Assembly: GCA_015680685.1 (NCBI GenBank)
Contig: MNCI01033649.1
Coordinates: 1-64,000 of the forward strand
Reading direction: 5' to 3'
DNA: 64,000 nt
Origin: Gnetum montanum
Taxonomy: Eukaryota > Streptophyta > Gnetopsida > Gnetales > Gnetaceae
Shown: positions 10,713 to 21,428 of the stretch, in pieces
Position numbering within the stretch: the first letter of the stretch is position 1
Layout: each line of letters begins with the position of its first letter
Position numbers and translations under genes: made by a program
The notes under the pieces: generated by a model
Seen by the model: the letters and a program-made list of their open reading frames with translations, nothing else
What the model was told of the DNA's origin: nothing
Database searches by the model: none

Positions 10713-11712
10713 TGATAAGTGGCAAGGTACCCCTACAGTCAACCATACGAATACGAGCATTCATGCATGATCTAGTCAAACTCCACAAATAGGCTAGTTG
10801 TGGTATCTAGATAGTTACATGTTGATTGTAGTTCGCTATCTTCCCACCTAGACTAGTATTTTCTTTGTCATGTATGGTTTAGTCCAGAGTGAGGTGTATG
10901 ATGTGGTCCTAAGCTAGTGCTACTTTTAAAGGCAATGGAAAATAACTTCATTTTAAACTAAGAGGAAGTGGGAGAAGAGAATCTAAGCTAGCCTAAGTGC
11001 GATGAGATTTTGTCCTTAATCATCTATACAGATCTTGGACCTCGTGTACTACTTCTGGGATTACCAAGCATGTATGACTTGAGCGCTCCTAGATACGCTA
11101 TTGGGTTACCAAGTAGTCACACTTAAATGCTCATGATTAAGTCGTACTCATTTCACATTTAATAACATGGATAGTAAATGAAGGGTAAGAAATATTAATT
11201 AGGGAAATAATAAATAACAATAATAATAAGTAATTAAAACTAAGTGAATGCTATAATGATGAAGTAATCTTGATCATTATTGCCAGTCATGTTCATGTCC
11301 AAGTACATTACACTCGAATAAAGGTTTGGTACAGTTACAATCATCACACTGTGGGCATGCACTAAGGAAAGAGTTGAGATGAACTAAAAATGAATAAAAA
11401 GACTCTACACTTACACCTACTCACTCTATCCTTCCTATGCGCCTAAATGTGGTATTTATAGGCTTACACAGGAACCACGATATTGTGTATTCAATATTGT
11501 TATCCGGGCCAAGATATCGTGTACCTGATATCGAGGATATTGTGTATTCGATATTGTTATGCAGGCCACGATATCGTGTACCTGATATCGAGGATCTAAT
11601 ATTGGGGGTACAATATCAAGGGTCTAATATCGGGGGTACATATCAAGGGTCTAATATCAAGGGTTCGATATCAAGGGTTTGATATCAGCGCTTGAAAAAC
11701 CATGATTCATCA
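10713..11712 (-). repeat. A 5' LTR (1000 bp)
   Basis: Minus-strand LTR beginning TGATGAATCATGG at 11712 and ending CCACTTATCA at 10713. U3 carries a greatly expanded GATATC/AATATC array (11478-11690), then TATAAATACC (11452-11460), an ACAGTGTG-type leader, CGAATAAAG-like sequence, and the CTTGGTAAT doublet near 11055-11115. The outer edge was set where similarity to H2 (50240 onward) starts. Confidence 0.85.
11478..11690 (-). repeat. Expanded GATATC array with a 57-bp tandem repeat (A LTR U3)
   Basis: About 15 GATATC, GATATT, AATATC or AATATT cores in 213 bp. Two exact-length 57-bp units (11480-11536 and 11537-11593) differ at about four sites. They are followed by about three units of a shorter TCTAATATC...GGG type repeat. 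It is the largest such array in the window. Confidence 0.85.
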
Positions 11713-11784
11713 GTAATCATCAAAGAAAGGCTTTAGAATTCATTAAAGATAAAAGGGAGAGTTGGAGAATTAGAATTAAGCTAC

Positions 11785-12363
11785 ATGTCTAACATTGATA
11801 AAACAACAAAAATTATCTATGATTGTACTCCTCACAAAGAAGCTCCCCCTTTTCTATTAACAATAAAGTTAAAACACAAATATCTTTGTAACTTTTTAGT
11901 TGATTTTGGAGCTACAACTAGTATTACGCCACTGCCCATATGCAAAAAGCTTGGTTTGATTCCTAAGAAATCCAATAAAAAGATTGTTCAAGTGGACAAA
12001 ACTAGAGTGAAAATTGTGGGTTAACTACCTAATGTTTTATTAGAAATTTTTTCTTAAACCTGTATCAAAAGTAGAGCAATTATTGAAGTTGCAGACATAC
12101 CAGATTCACATAGTCTTTTGTTGAGTAGAAGTTGGAGTAAGAATTTCTCTAGTTACATATCAATGTATTCTTCTCATATGTCACTACCTTTAAAAGGGAA
12201 GCCAAATAAAATATACATATACAGTAAACCTTTGATGAATGAAAACATTACTTCAAATGGAAAGAATAAAGTCATTGAAAAAAGAGCTTTTGAAACCAAA
12301 ATTTTCACACTTCAAGAAGTTGATAATTTGGAAAAAGAAGAATCTCAACATGATAGAAAATGA
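11785..12363 (+). pseudogene. H1 protease region
   Basis: Retroviral-type aspartic protease of the polyprotein. An open stretch of 79 codons from 11785 contains L-V-D-F-G-A-T-T-S at residues 38-46. The usual D-S/T-G-A site has Phe in the second place here. A second stretch (12118-12363) continues past S-H-S-L-L-L-S-R-S-W toward the next domain, with one stop and a frame change between them. H2 has the matching region at 50285-50718. Confidence 0.8.
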
Positions 12364-12717
12364 GGGTTATACTTCGATGGTTCTTGTAATTCTAAAGGTG
12401 CAAGAGCTAGAGTAGTTATAGCAATTCATCTATCTTTTCCCTGTACTAATAACAAGGTTGAACATGAAGTCTTGATTATTGAAATTAAAATTGCATTGGA
12501 AAAAGGAATCAAGGTAATCACCATAAAGGGAGACTCAAGACTAGTGTGTGAACTATTTAAAGGTAATTGTGTAGTAAAATGTTCATTCATGCAACCTTAT
12601 AAATAGTTTTTCTACAAAATGCTAGATCAATTCCATCACTACCAAATAGAAAATATAGGCAAGAAGTATAATTATATAGTAGATGATTTAGCAAGGCAAC
12701 TTCAACATTATATATGA
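12364..12717 (+). pseudogene. H1 RNase-H-like domain upstream of RT
   Basis: The frame after a stop at 12361 reads G-L-Y-F-D-G-S-C-N-S-K-G-A, then F-P-C-T-N-N-K-V-E-H-E, I-T-I-K-G-D-S-R-L-V, and Y-I-V-D-D-L-A. These are the D-E-D-D positions of the RVT_3-type (archaeal-like) RNase H found in Tat elements. A segment near 12410 is deleted compared with H2. In the best-known Tat elements (Ogre, Retand) this domain follows RT-RNase H; here it precedes RT. Confidence 0.8.
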
Positions 12718-13200
12718 AAGGGATAGAAAATTATAAAGGTTTAATAGTTGATAAAGAACATCAACCATCAATACTAGATAAAATAAAGCACTTACAAGTA
12801 TTTGAAGATGATCATAAATTGGTCAGATTCAAAGAAATAAGCAAGATTTCAAAAGTAAAGCCATACCTAAAACAACATTAAGATTTAAGGAAAATTATAT
12901 TCCCAAAAAGGTGATTGATTATGAACATCAGTTTAGCAATAAATGGCTTATTGAAAAAGATATACAAAATTCAAATGATTAAGCTTATGAAGTAGTGAAT
13001 TTCGAATTTATAAAGGTACTAAAGATGGTAAATGTCACAAAAGAAAAGGATTCAATTTTCAATAAAAATTATAATTACTCCTAAAAAATAATTTGGAAAA
13101 TGTTGCTTAGTCTTATGATGATCTTAACAGTTTTAGACTAGATGTGATGATATATAAAATTCCTTTTATAAATGGTTATAAGATAGTTAAATAAAAATAA

Positions 13201-13790
13201 AGGAAATTTAATCCATCATTTGAGCTAGCTTTGAAAGCCCAAATCATATATCTTGTCCAATACTTGACATGGCTTGCTAACCTTATCATTTTAAGCTTTG
13301 TGTAAATTTCAGGAATTTGAATAAGGCCTCTAGAAAAGACAAATACCCACTTCCTAGAATTGATGAAATGTTGATCAAAGTATCAAGTTGTCAAGTATAT
13401 TCTTTTCTAATGGTTTTTCAAGCTATAATCAAATCATGGTAAATAAGGGAGATAGATAGAAAACAACATTTATCACCATGTGGAGAACTTTCACCTACAA
13501 TAGAATGCCATTTGGATTGTCAAATGCTAGAGCTACTTTTCAAAGAGTAATGGATTTAGCCTTTAAAGGTTTAATAGGTGAATTCATTGTGGTTTATTTA
13601 GATGATATCACTATCATTTTAGAAAGGAAGGAAGATCATATTGGTCATATTTAATAAGTTTTTGACATATGTCATGAGTATGGTATTTTATTAAATCCTA
13701 AGAAATGTATCTTTAAGGTTAACTTTGGAAGTTTACTAGGTCACATGATCTATCAAGAAGGAATTGCTATAGATCTTTCTCTAGAAAGAT
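13201..13790 (+). pseudogene. H1 reverse transcriptase
   Basis: RT palm motifs are readable across frames: K-Y-P-L-P-R-I-D-E near 13345 (with changes), N-Q-I-M-V near 13430, M-P-F-G-L-S-N-A-R-A-T-F-Q near 13506, and V-V-Y-L-D-D-I at 13589-13609 with both catalytic Asp kept. Two adjacent TAA codons near 13651 replace CAA-CAA in H2. An early segment holding the first catalytic block is deleted or frameshifted. Confidence 0.85.
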
Positions 13791-14400
13791 AAATTTCGTT
13801 AAAAAATTTATCCCTAGATTTACTGAAATTACTAAACCTTTGATGCATATGCTAAAGAAAGATGTCCTAGTAGAGAAAACACCAGAATTAGAGAGAGCTT
13901 TAGTAGAAAATTAAAAATCCATTCAAGAAGCTTCATACTTAGTAAAATCAAAATTGAAAGAAGACTTCTAGTTATATGCTTTTACTTTATATGATTAAGT
14001 TGTTGTTGTTTTAACTTTAAAATGTGAAGGTCAAGATGAAAAAATTAGAATTTTTGGGTATCAATTGAAATGTTTAAAGCTAAATTATTTAGATTTATAG
14101 AAATAGGCATTCATAGTTATTAAGGCACTTCAGCATTTCAAATATTACTTGAAAAGCTCATTAGTTCATATTATGCTAATAGTACCTACGATCAAACAAT
14201 TTTTAGCTCAAAATGAAATTGGATTGAAAAGAGGGAAATGACTCATAAAGCTTCAAGGTTTTAGTTTTTTATTGGAGATATGCAAAACCATTAAAGGATT
14301 GGGATTAGCCAAGTTAATGGCTAAATATAATGAAGCATGTGTTCTTAAGATTCATGAAGGAAGTTGGTGTGATGAAATTCTAGAATTCCTTGATACATGA
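13791..14400 (+). pseudogene. H1 RT connection and RNase H
   Basis: K-F-I-P-R-F-T-E-I-T-K-P-L near 13805 is the linker after RT. It is followed by K-E-D-F-stop-L-Y-A-F, F-G-Y-Q-L-K and A-L-Q-H-F-K-Y-Y, equivalent to H2 52500-53035. Several stops are present, and the classical RNase H acidic residues are hard to place. Confidence 0.7.
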
Positions 14401-15243
14401 GAGTGTCCAAAAAAATTTACTACAAGCCAGAAGAGAGCTTTCTTCAAATGAGAAAATAAATTTGTGGTTAAAGATCAAATCTTCTATAGAAAGAATTTTA
14501 GGGAAGTTTTGATTGAATGTGTCTACAATGATCAAATTGATCCTATCTTAGAATAATTCCATGATCATTCTAATTTATTTTATAAGTCTACTATGCAACA
14601 TATACTCTACTATGTACAAAGATATTACTTCAAGGATTCAAATATGTCACAAATGTCAAATTCATGGACCAAAGATCTAAAATGCAAGATCTCCCTTAAA
14701 ATTAGTAATTGCAAATAACCATTTTAGCAATGGGGCTTAGATTTTATTGGCACAATTTCTCCTTCAAGAGTAGGCCATAATTTCATTCTCACAACTACTA
14801 ATTACTTTATGAAATGATCTGAAGTAAAGGCTCTAAAGAAAAGTTCAGCATCAAACATGATTAGGTTCTTGGAAGATAAAATTCTAAGTTATTTTAATTT
14901 ATCTGAATTTTTGGTATCTAATAATGAACTTGCTTCTAAATCTAAAGAATATATAACATGGGCATTGAAAAAAATCATCTTTCTATTATCCTCAAGGGAG
15001 TGGCTTAGCTGAATCTATAAATAAAAAGCTTATTTCTTACATTAAAAGGTTTTTGGATGGAAATTAAGAAAATTGGATTAATTACTTACAATATTCTTTA
15101 TGGACTAAAAACATTAGATTTAAGAAGGCTATTGAAATCTCAGCTTATAACTCAGTCTATTGTTTACCCACTAGAATTATGAATAAGATTATAAGTTTGA
15201 CCTCAAATTTTGTGTAACATTATAGTGAGAAAACTAATAAAGA
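14401..15243 (+). pseudogene. H1 integrase
   Basis: Remnants of the zinc-binding part (H-D-H-S-N-L-F-Y, then a frameshifted C-H-K-C-Q) are followed by the catalytic core Q-W-G-L-D-F-I-G-T-I-S-P-S near 14730, keeping the first Asp. The second block reads V-S-N-N-E, with Asp replaced by Asn. L-A-E-S-I near 15006 keeps the Glu. Frameshifts separate the blocks. Confidence 0.75.
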
Positions 15244-15500
15244 TAGAGGTTTCATGAACTTGCTCATCAAAAGAGAAGCTAAAATGGATAGAGCTAAAGA
15301 TAATTTATTAAAGATTGCTTCTCAAGTCAAAAGGTGGTTTGATAAAAAGGCTTTGAAAATAACCTTTAAAGTTGGTAATCTTGTATTATTATGGAATATG
15401 AAGAAGCCAAATAAGTTTTTGACAATATGGATTGGTCCATTTTTTATTAAGAAATAATTATCAAAGGACACATACAGGTTATTAACATTAATTGGGATGG
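15244..15500 (+). pseudogene. H1 integrase C-terminal tail
   Basis: Open from 15254 to 15457 (67 codons): basic helix with K-R-E-A-K-M-D-R-A-K, then W-F-D-K-K-A, L-V-L-L-W-N-M-K-K-P-N-K-F and I-G-P-F-F-I. This is the end-of-pol module typical of Ty3/gypsy. H2 53901-54122 is the same. Confidence 0.8.
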
Positions 15501-15559
15501 AATTTTAGTTTTCGTATAACGTTTTATACAAAAAACATTACTTTGGGAAACTACCCACA

Positions 15560-15800
15560 ATTTAATATATATATATATATATATGGATGTATGTATGTAA
15601 CTATTATAATATTTAGTATACATAGTGGTAAGCAATAAACTTTAATATATATATATATATATATGCTTAGTAGTAATATAAATAATAAATGATATATAGA
15701 AATAGTTCTATAATATCCTATATGTATATATAACCTTAACATATATATCCTATACGTATGCTTAGATAAGTCTATATAATATAATGAAAACATGTATACC
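15560..15800. repeat. TA-rich tract with (TA)n runs
   Basis: (AT)n runs of about 20 bp at 15563-15584 and 15644-15664 and many TATATAC-type clusters. H2 has a similar tract at 54255-54480 directly after pol, so it is an element feature rather than a chance insertion. Confidence 0.8.
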
Positions 15801-16359
15801 TTAAAGTATTAGTTTAAAAATATTTAATTGAAAGTGTTAGTTTAATTATTAAATTTATATTATCTCAAGTAATCATTACTTCTAATGTGTGTAAGTGGGA
15901 GTGATGGATAGATAACTACATAGTGGTGAATTAATTTTAATAAGCAAGTAGTGTAATTTAAATTAGCCAACCGTATGATAATGGAAATTAAATAATTTTT
16001 GGCTAAATGGCAAAGTTAGTTAGTAGAATTGGTGGGAATTTCAAATTTTTTATACACTATATAAAGACTATAAAAGCATAGCTAAATCTCTTAAATGTTT
16101 GTATTTGAAAGGATAGTTTCCAATTTTGGCATGTATTGCTTCAATTTTTGTAACTTCTTATGATAACCTCTATGATATTTGTTACTAAGAAAATAGTTGG
16201 AAACCATGGCTAAAATTTATAATAAAGCCCATGGCAGTTATAACTTCTAAGATGGTTACAAATTAATATTCCTAGATATTTGTAATACCCCTAACTTCTT
16301 ATGATTATTGTAACTACCATAAGGTCACTATAAAAGAACCTTCAAATGTAGAATTAGGG

Positions 16360-17470
16360 AGATTTTAATGGAGAAAATGACAATTAAAGAATATTTGTAA
16401 GATGGCTTACTAAAAACATCAATTCAACTACTTTGTTTTAATCCTATGAGTTCATTTCTTTCCATTTTTGTTTTAGTTACTTAACTAATGATTTAAATAG
16501 TATCATGCTTGGCATTTAATTTTGGGATTTTTCCTAGGTTACTTTTATGGCTTTGACTTTTTGCAATATTAGACTTCTATTAAGATTTTCTATAAAGAGC
16601 TTATGTTGCTAAGAAGCCTTTAGAGCAATTAAATAGTAATGTCTTAATGAAATTGCAGATTTTGAGCATAGAGAATCTAGAAAAATCTTTGGTATTTTAA
16701 GACGACTGAAATAACTTCACTATTTTAAAGTGCATTGTCATAGTATTTATATTCTGAAATTTTGAAATTTTTGAAGGCTCTATTGAATGCAATCTTTGAC
16801 AACTATTAACTAGCCAAAATAGAGACTCGTACTTTGTTGTTTATGTAGCATTTTTGGTAGTATAATAAGATTGTATTTATGAAACTACTTGTGGAGCTCA
16901 AAGGGTTTGGATAATTCGTAGTTAGATTAAATTAGAATAGCTTTATTGAAAACTGTTTTCTTGTGTCAATTTATCTTACTTCAATATTTAAGATTACACA
17001 CAAATCTACTTTCTTTAATTTCTCTTTCTAAGTCCATTGAATCTCACTCTATTTCTAGTTTCCTTTCAGAATTTTCTCTGTATGGGAAATTAGGAGTAGA
17101 CTGGTCGAATTGTACTTGAATGTTTTTATAAAATTTTATTTGTTGAAAGTAACGTACTATATGGACCATATAAAATAAGTGATTGGAAAAAATAGAAATC
17201 TTCAACAACTCACAATATTTGACAAAGATAGCTAAATCCCTTTTAAGATAGCCAATTACAGCTTTATACATAACCCAACCATTTCAACATTTGCAACAGC
17301 AAAACACATACTCATGATTGGTTAATTTTATGACTACTAATTCTATTTGGAGGTATCTAAGCCTTGGTGTTGTTAAAGACTATCAAGCATCTAAACCCTA
17401 TTTGAAAAACACCTTTGATTCCATGACCTTAAAGGTCACGAGATTGAAAGACCCCACAATGTTGGTAGTC
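16360..17470 (+). repeat. H1 3' LTR-like sequence
   Basis: Aligns with H2's 5' LTR from about 48030 to 49080 (shared blocks: TTTGTTTTAATC, AGAGCTTATGTT, TAGCATTTTTGGTAGT, TATTTGGAGGTATCT). The LTR start, present in H2 as TGTTGGCA, is not recognisable; 16080-16360 does not match. The right edge is approximate. Confidence 0.6.
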
Positions 17471-20400
17471 CCAAATGGTTGCCAATAGGGATAGGTGTAA
17501 CAAAATATACAAAATACAATAAAAATGGCTCTTAGTCATAACCTCAATAGGGCAACATCATGTAGTATGATTATGACCATCTTGGATAAGGAAAGAATCA
17601 TTGCAACTTAAGAAATAAGAATTAAATAATGAAATAAATATTTTTAGTATTTTAATTTCTAAGGAATCAACAATAGAATAATTGAAAATCATAAGTTTTA
17701 TTCACCATGAAAACATTGTACTTCATATCAACCAAATGGTTTCAAGTTATATAAGCAAGGTAGCACTATGACAAAGTATAGCTGCACTTGCAAACGTGAT
17801 AATTTAAAGACCCATAAGACAAGAGAAGAAATCAAGTTACCTAAGGAAGGAAGAGTTTTCATACAAAACCATACACTAAAATACAAATGAATAAATTTTT
17901 CAGTATGAGAACTCATCTCAGGTATTTATGGTTTTTGCATGAAAATGAAGGAGGTTTGTCAACACCTAGGCATCCACAAAGGCATGTTAATGTAAACTAA
18001 GCTAATCCTAGTTATAGGAAAGGAAAAGAAGACAAAACTAGTACTAGCAAGAGGATGAATCAATGCTCCTATGCTAACATAGGAGACGCATTGATAAAGA
18101 GTATTTAATGCATGTTCCCCCAAAATCACACTTTGTACATTGGATCTAGATAATAGCTAAAACTCAAGGAACATGTTGAAAGGACCAAAGGATATATGAA
18201 TGAATTCAAAATCATTATAAAGAGCTTGGAATCATCTGCATAACCTTAAAGTATGACATAAGGGATAATGATGCATCTCAAAAGACTAGGAATTTCTACC
18301 AAACATACTAGACTACAAACACAATGCACATCAATACTTTCTAGGTCTAAGGTTTACAGTTGACATATAAATTACCATTGTATGCCTCATTATTTTTCCA
18401 TGATTGGATAAAGCTAGTCCAATAGCTTTGACACCAAAGGTACAAGGACTAGGACTAGACACATAACAAGGCTAATGTAGAGAAATACAAATATATGAAT
18501 ACTTTGGTACAAAATGCATTACAAATTTCCACATTGATAAGAGGATCTAAGGGATGATTGATAACAAGAAAAGTCCCTTGGCATGTTTGTAAAGTTGAAG
18601 ATGCCTTAGGTTTTGATGGAATGATGTTTAATACATCTTTTGGTTTGTATATAATTGCCAATGTTTATGCATGTTTGCTACTTGTAGTTTGACAATGTGA
18701 TCCTTGTCATCTCTAGATCTTTATTTTGAGAGAGGTTATCATGTCTTGTATTGAGCAACTATTCTTCAAAAGGAAATGAATGATTTCATCTTCATGAACC
18801 ATAGGAGTGTACCTATCCAAACATGTTAAATTGTAACAATGCTAAAAATTATATGAATTATTTAGATGATAAATCACCATTAAAAAATCATGCACAAGAA
18901 CCATGGTAAGTAGAATTCCCAAAGAAAACCTGAAGAACAAACTCATAGCCTAATACTAAACATATACATGGGTATGATGAATAAGATAGAATCAAAACAC
19001 ATCCCCAATAATTTCTCTTCCCCACAACTAAGTTACGAGACACTAGTCTTGCATAATACTAATGAAAGGCACACATTGAAGAACACAAGCATAACAAGTA
19101 AAGGCATGAATGTTGGATTTAACAAACAAAAAGGCTCTAAAATGTGTTATATCATCAATCAAATAGATCGAGATATGCAAGGTCATGAAGTATGATATGG
19201 TGAGACATCTAACATCGAATCAAAATATGTAAGGAAAAAATAAAGATCGAAGAAGCTATTCCTAGCCAAACAATTAGGCTCATCAAGTTGCACCCACATA
19301 TGTAGAAGAATAATCGAGTGCATTCTGTCATGCAACCACCATCATCTTTGAAGTTAAGCTTAAGCTTACTACCTCATAATTCCAGGCCACTAAAGATTCA
19401 TAAGTATGTCCTCATCATAGTAGGCACTTGTCTTTCTTACCCTTATCAAACCTATTGATGAGACACTCATGGATTCCCAACAACTAGTGAAACATCAATA
19501 TCAAACATGAGTCTATCCCCTTAAATGGAAAATCCCATCTTCTACTTCACTTGATAAACTTTCTACCACACACAATAATGGACAAGATATAAAATGAACA
19601 AAATGTAAAATGCATGATGGAAAAATAAAAGGAGGTGAGAGTGTAACATTATTGAATCCCTAGACAACCATTTAATAAGCTCATGAAATATGTGAGCACA
19701 TCCTACATCCAATGAAAGATTGACTATAACATCCCTTCATCACTACTCATCCACATAATGAGGATAGATCCTCAAGTTCTCCTTCTCACTAAGTGTAAGA
19801 ATAAACCTACTTCTAGCAATGTCATCTAGCCTTGATTATTCCATGGTTTAACCATTGATAAAATTGAACCAAGAAAACATATTGCAAAACATCTAGAAGT
19901 CAATCAAGATTCCTAAATTTTACTTTACTAGAATCCTTTCATTAATTCCCTTGGCTAAATCCTAATTCTAATATAGATTACAATTTCATTACTAAGGGAT
20001 GATGGGTATGATTATGGTTTGGATCAACGATTTTAGATTTTGACCCCTATGGAGCATATGAATTTAGGAATTGGATAGAAGTAGCAATTGATGTTACCAA
20101 AGTTCACTAAAAGAAAACCTTCTAGGCCTTCATGGTCATGAGTAGGAATGGAGTAGTAGATTGTCTTGGACTATTACATTTGAAATTCAACTAATCCAGC
20201 TAATGGGTTAAGCATAAGAAAGGCTTACATGTGTATTGAGTCAACCACTTGTTTTGATTGTGGTTTAGCAATCATAGGATTTATCTAGGATAATAAAAGT
20301 ACCAATCTATGTGGATCAGTAATCTTGGAGTTGCATTACTATTCCCATCACCTCTTCTTTTCTTCATTGTTAATCTATTATTTTCTCTTATTTTTTTCAT

Positions 20401-20869
20401 CTTTTTGCTTCATTTATTCATTTTTTTATCTTTTCTTTCTTTTATGAGAAGAGTGTTTTTGATGATGCATGGGAATCATGGAAATGATTGGAGTGTTAGA
20501 TCACCATCTAAAGTCTTCAACTTACATGAACATAAGAATTCATCCCTCACCACTTGGCATGCATGGGTTAAAGAGATCAAGAATCCATTTTGACTAGGAT
20601 TGCAAGGCATGGCAACATGTACACCTTGATTTAATCACACTAATTAGACCTATTTGGTGATCACAAAGATTCTTGATGATACATCCTTTCCTTACTAGTA
20701 TCCAAACATTCTTTTAAGATTTCAAAGCTCATATACCAAGATGTGAACCCACCACCTACCCATGGTTCTAATAGAATTAGCTTTAACAAATTGTAATGTG
20801 AGTGATGAGTCATTTCTATGGTTACATTGATGTAGCCATGCTAAGATGGGATTTGATGTGTTGACTTGG
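17471..20869. other. No identifiable gene; diverged repeat sequence
   Basis: 3.4 kb of AT-rich sequence with only short open frames in all phases. The minus strand from 18.0 to 19.3 kb has weakly coding-like stretches, but no motif could be secured. Nothing else is recognised. Confidence 0.6.
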
Positions 20870-21428
20870 CCTCATCAACATAGTATCTATTCTCACCTAT
20901 AAATACACACTCACTTGCTGTATTTATGGCATCTTTTGTCATAGTTGTAGCTAAACTCTTGTAGTTTTTCATTTGAAAGTTAAAATATTTTTCTAAGTGC
21001 CCACAATAGGAGTCAAATAGTGTACAAATCTTTATTCAAGCATGGTTGTACCTATGCATGATAGTGCGTGCAGCAATACATAGGAGCTTTCTGAGGAGCT
21101 TTCTGATATACCTTGTAGCACTTTCAAATAGATTAATTTTTTATTTATGCAAGTAATATTTTATGTAATTTCCTTTAATGTTCTAGGTAATTAAGCTAAA
21201 TTAAGCCAAATTAGATAGGGATTAATTAACAAATAAGTATGACCACTTTGAGCATATGCTTGATGCTTGGTAATTCTAGTAATGCTTAATGTTTGATAAC
21301 CCAATAGTATTAAACATATTTAGGATGTGTACGGCAAGTGGAAACAAATTATTATGTTAGAATCAGTTAGGTGTAGCTAGTTATTACTACATCTTCTTCT
21401 TATTAGGTAAAATAATTAAATTGATGTG
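20870..21428 (+). repeat. D 5' LTR remnant
   Basis: Plus-strand LTR features in the usual order: CCTATAAATACAC near 20896, GTGCCCACAATAGGAGTC (like C's GTGCCCACAGTAGGAATC on the minus strand), TTTATTCAAGCA...GTACC, and a U5 doublet GCTTGGTAATTCTAG / GATAACCCAATAG at 21265-21310. No GATATC array, LTR ends or primer site could be found; edges are approximate. Confidence 0.55.

Larger units (their letters stand above)
1..11712 (-). mobile_element. Element A: Ty3/gypsy gag element, partial, split by B
   Basis: Reading on the minus strand: LTR (10713-11712), primer site (10694-10711), start of gag (10578 down to 10243), then an 8.5-kb interruption by element B, then the rest of gag (1756 down to about 266). 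When B and one TAAAT duplication are removed, the two gag pieces join in register with the homologous gag of B around position 3030. The far end of A lies left of the window, so whether it ever had pol is unknown. A sits in H1: sequence right of 11712 matches H2 from about 50240 without a break. GTAAT (11713-11717) is the predicted right target duplication; its partner is outside the window. Confidence 0.85.
11713..17470 (+). mobile_element. Element H1: Tat-like Ty3/gypsy, 5'-truncated by A
   Basis: Order: protease, RNase-H-like domain, reverse transcriptase, connection/RNase H, integrase, C-terminal tail, AT-rich 3' region, LTR-like sequence. H2 (47705-56258) matches throughout. The 5' LTR and gag should lie beyond the left window edge, displaced by A. 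Stops and indels are frequent, so no intact polyprotein remains. Confidence 0.85.

Noticed and set aside
11478-11690. CRISPR-like array of repeats and spacers
   Set aside because: The GATATC units are short, palindromic and irregular, lie in an LTR promoter, and no cas genes are near; the context is a plant nuclear retroelement.
17728-19300. Possible Ty1/copia integrase or gag-pre-integrase remnant on the minus strand
   Set aside because: A few stretches looked suggestive by composition, but no H-x-H/C-x2-C, catalytic or other diagnostic motif could be secured.
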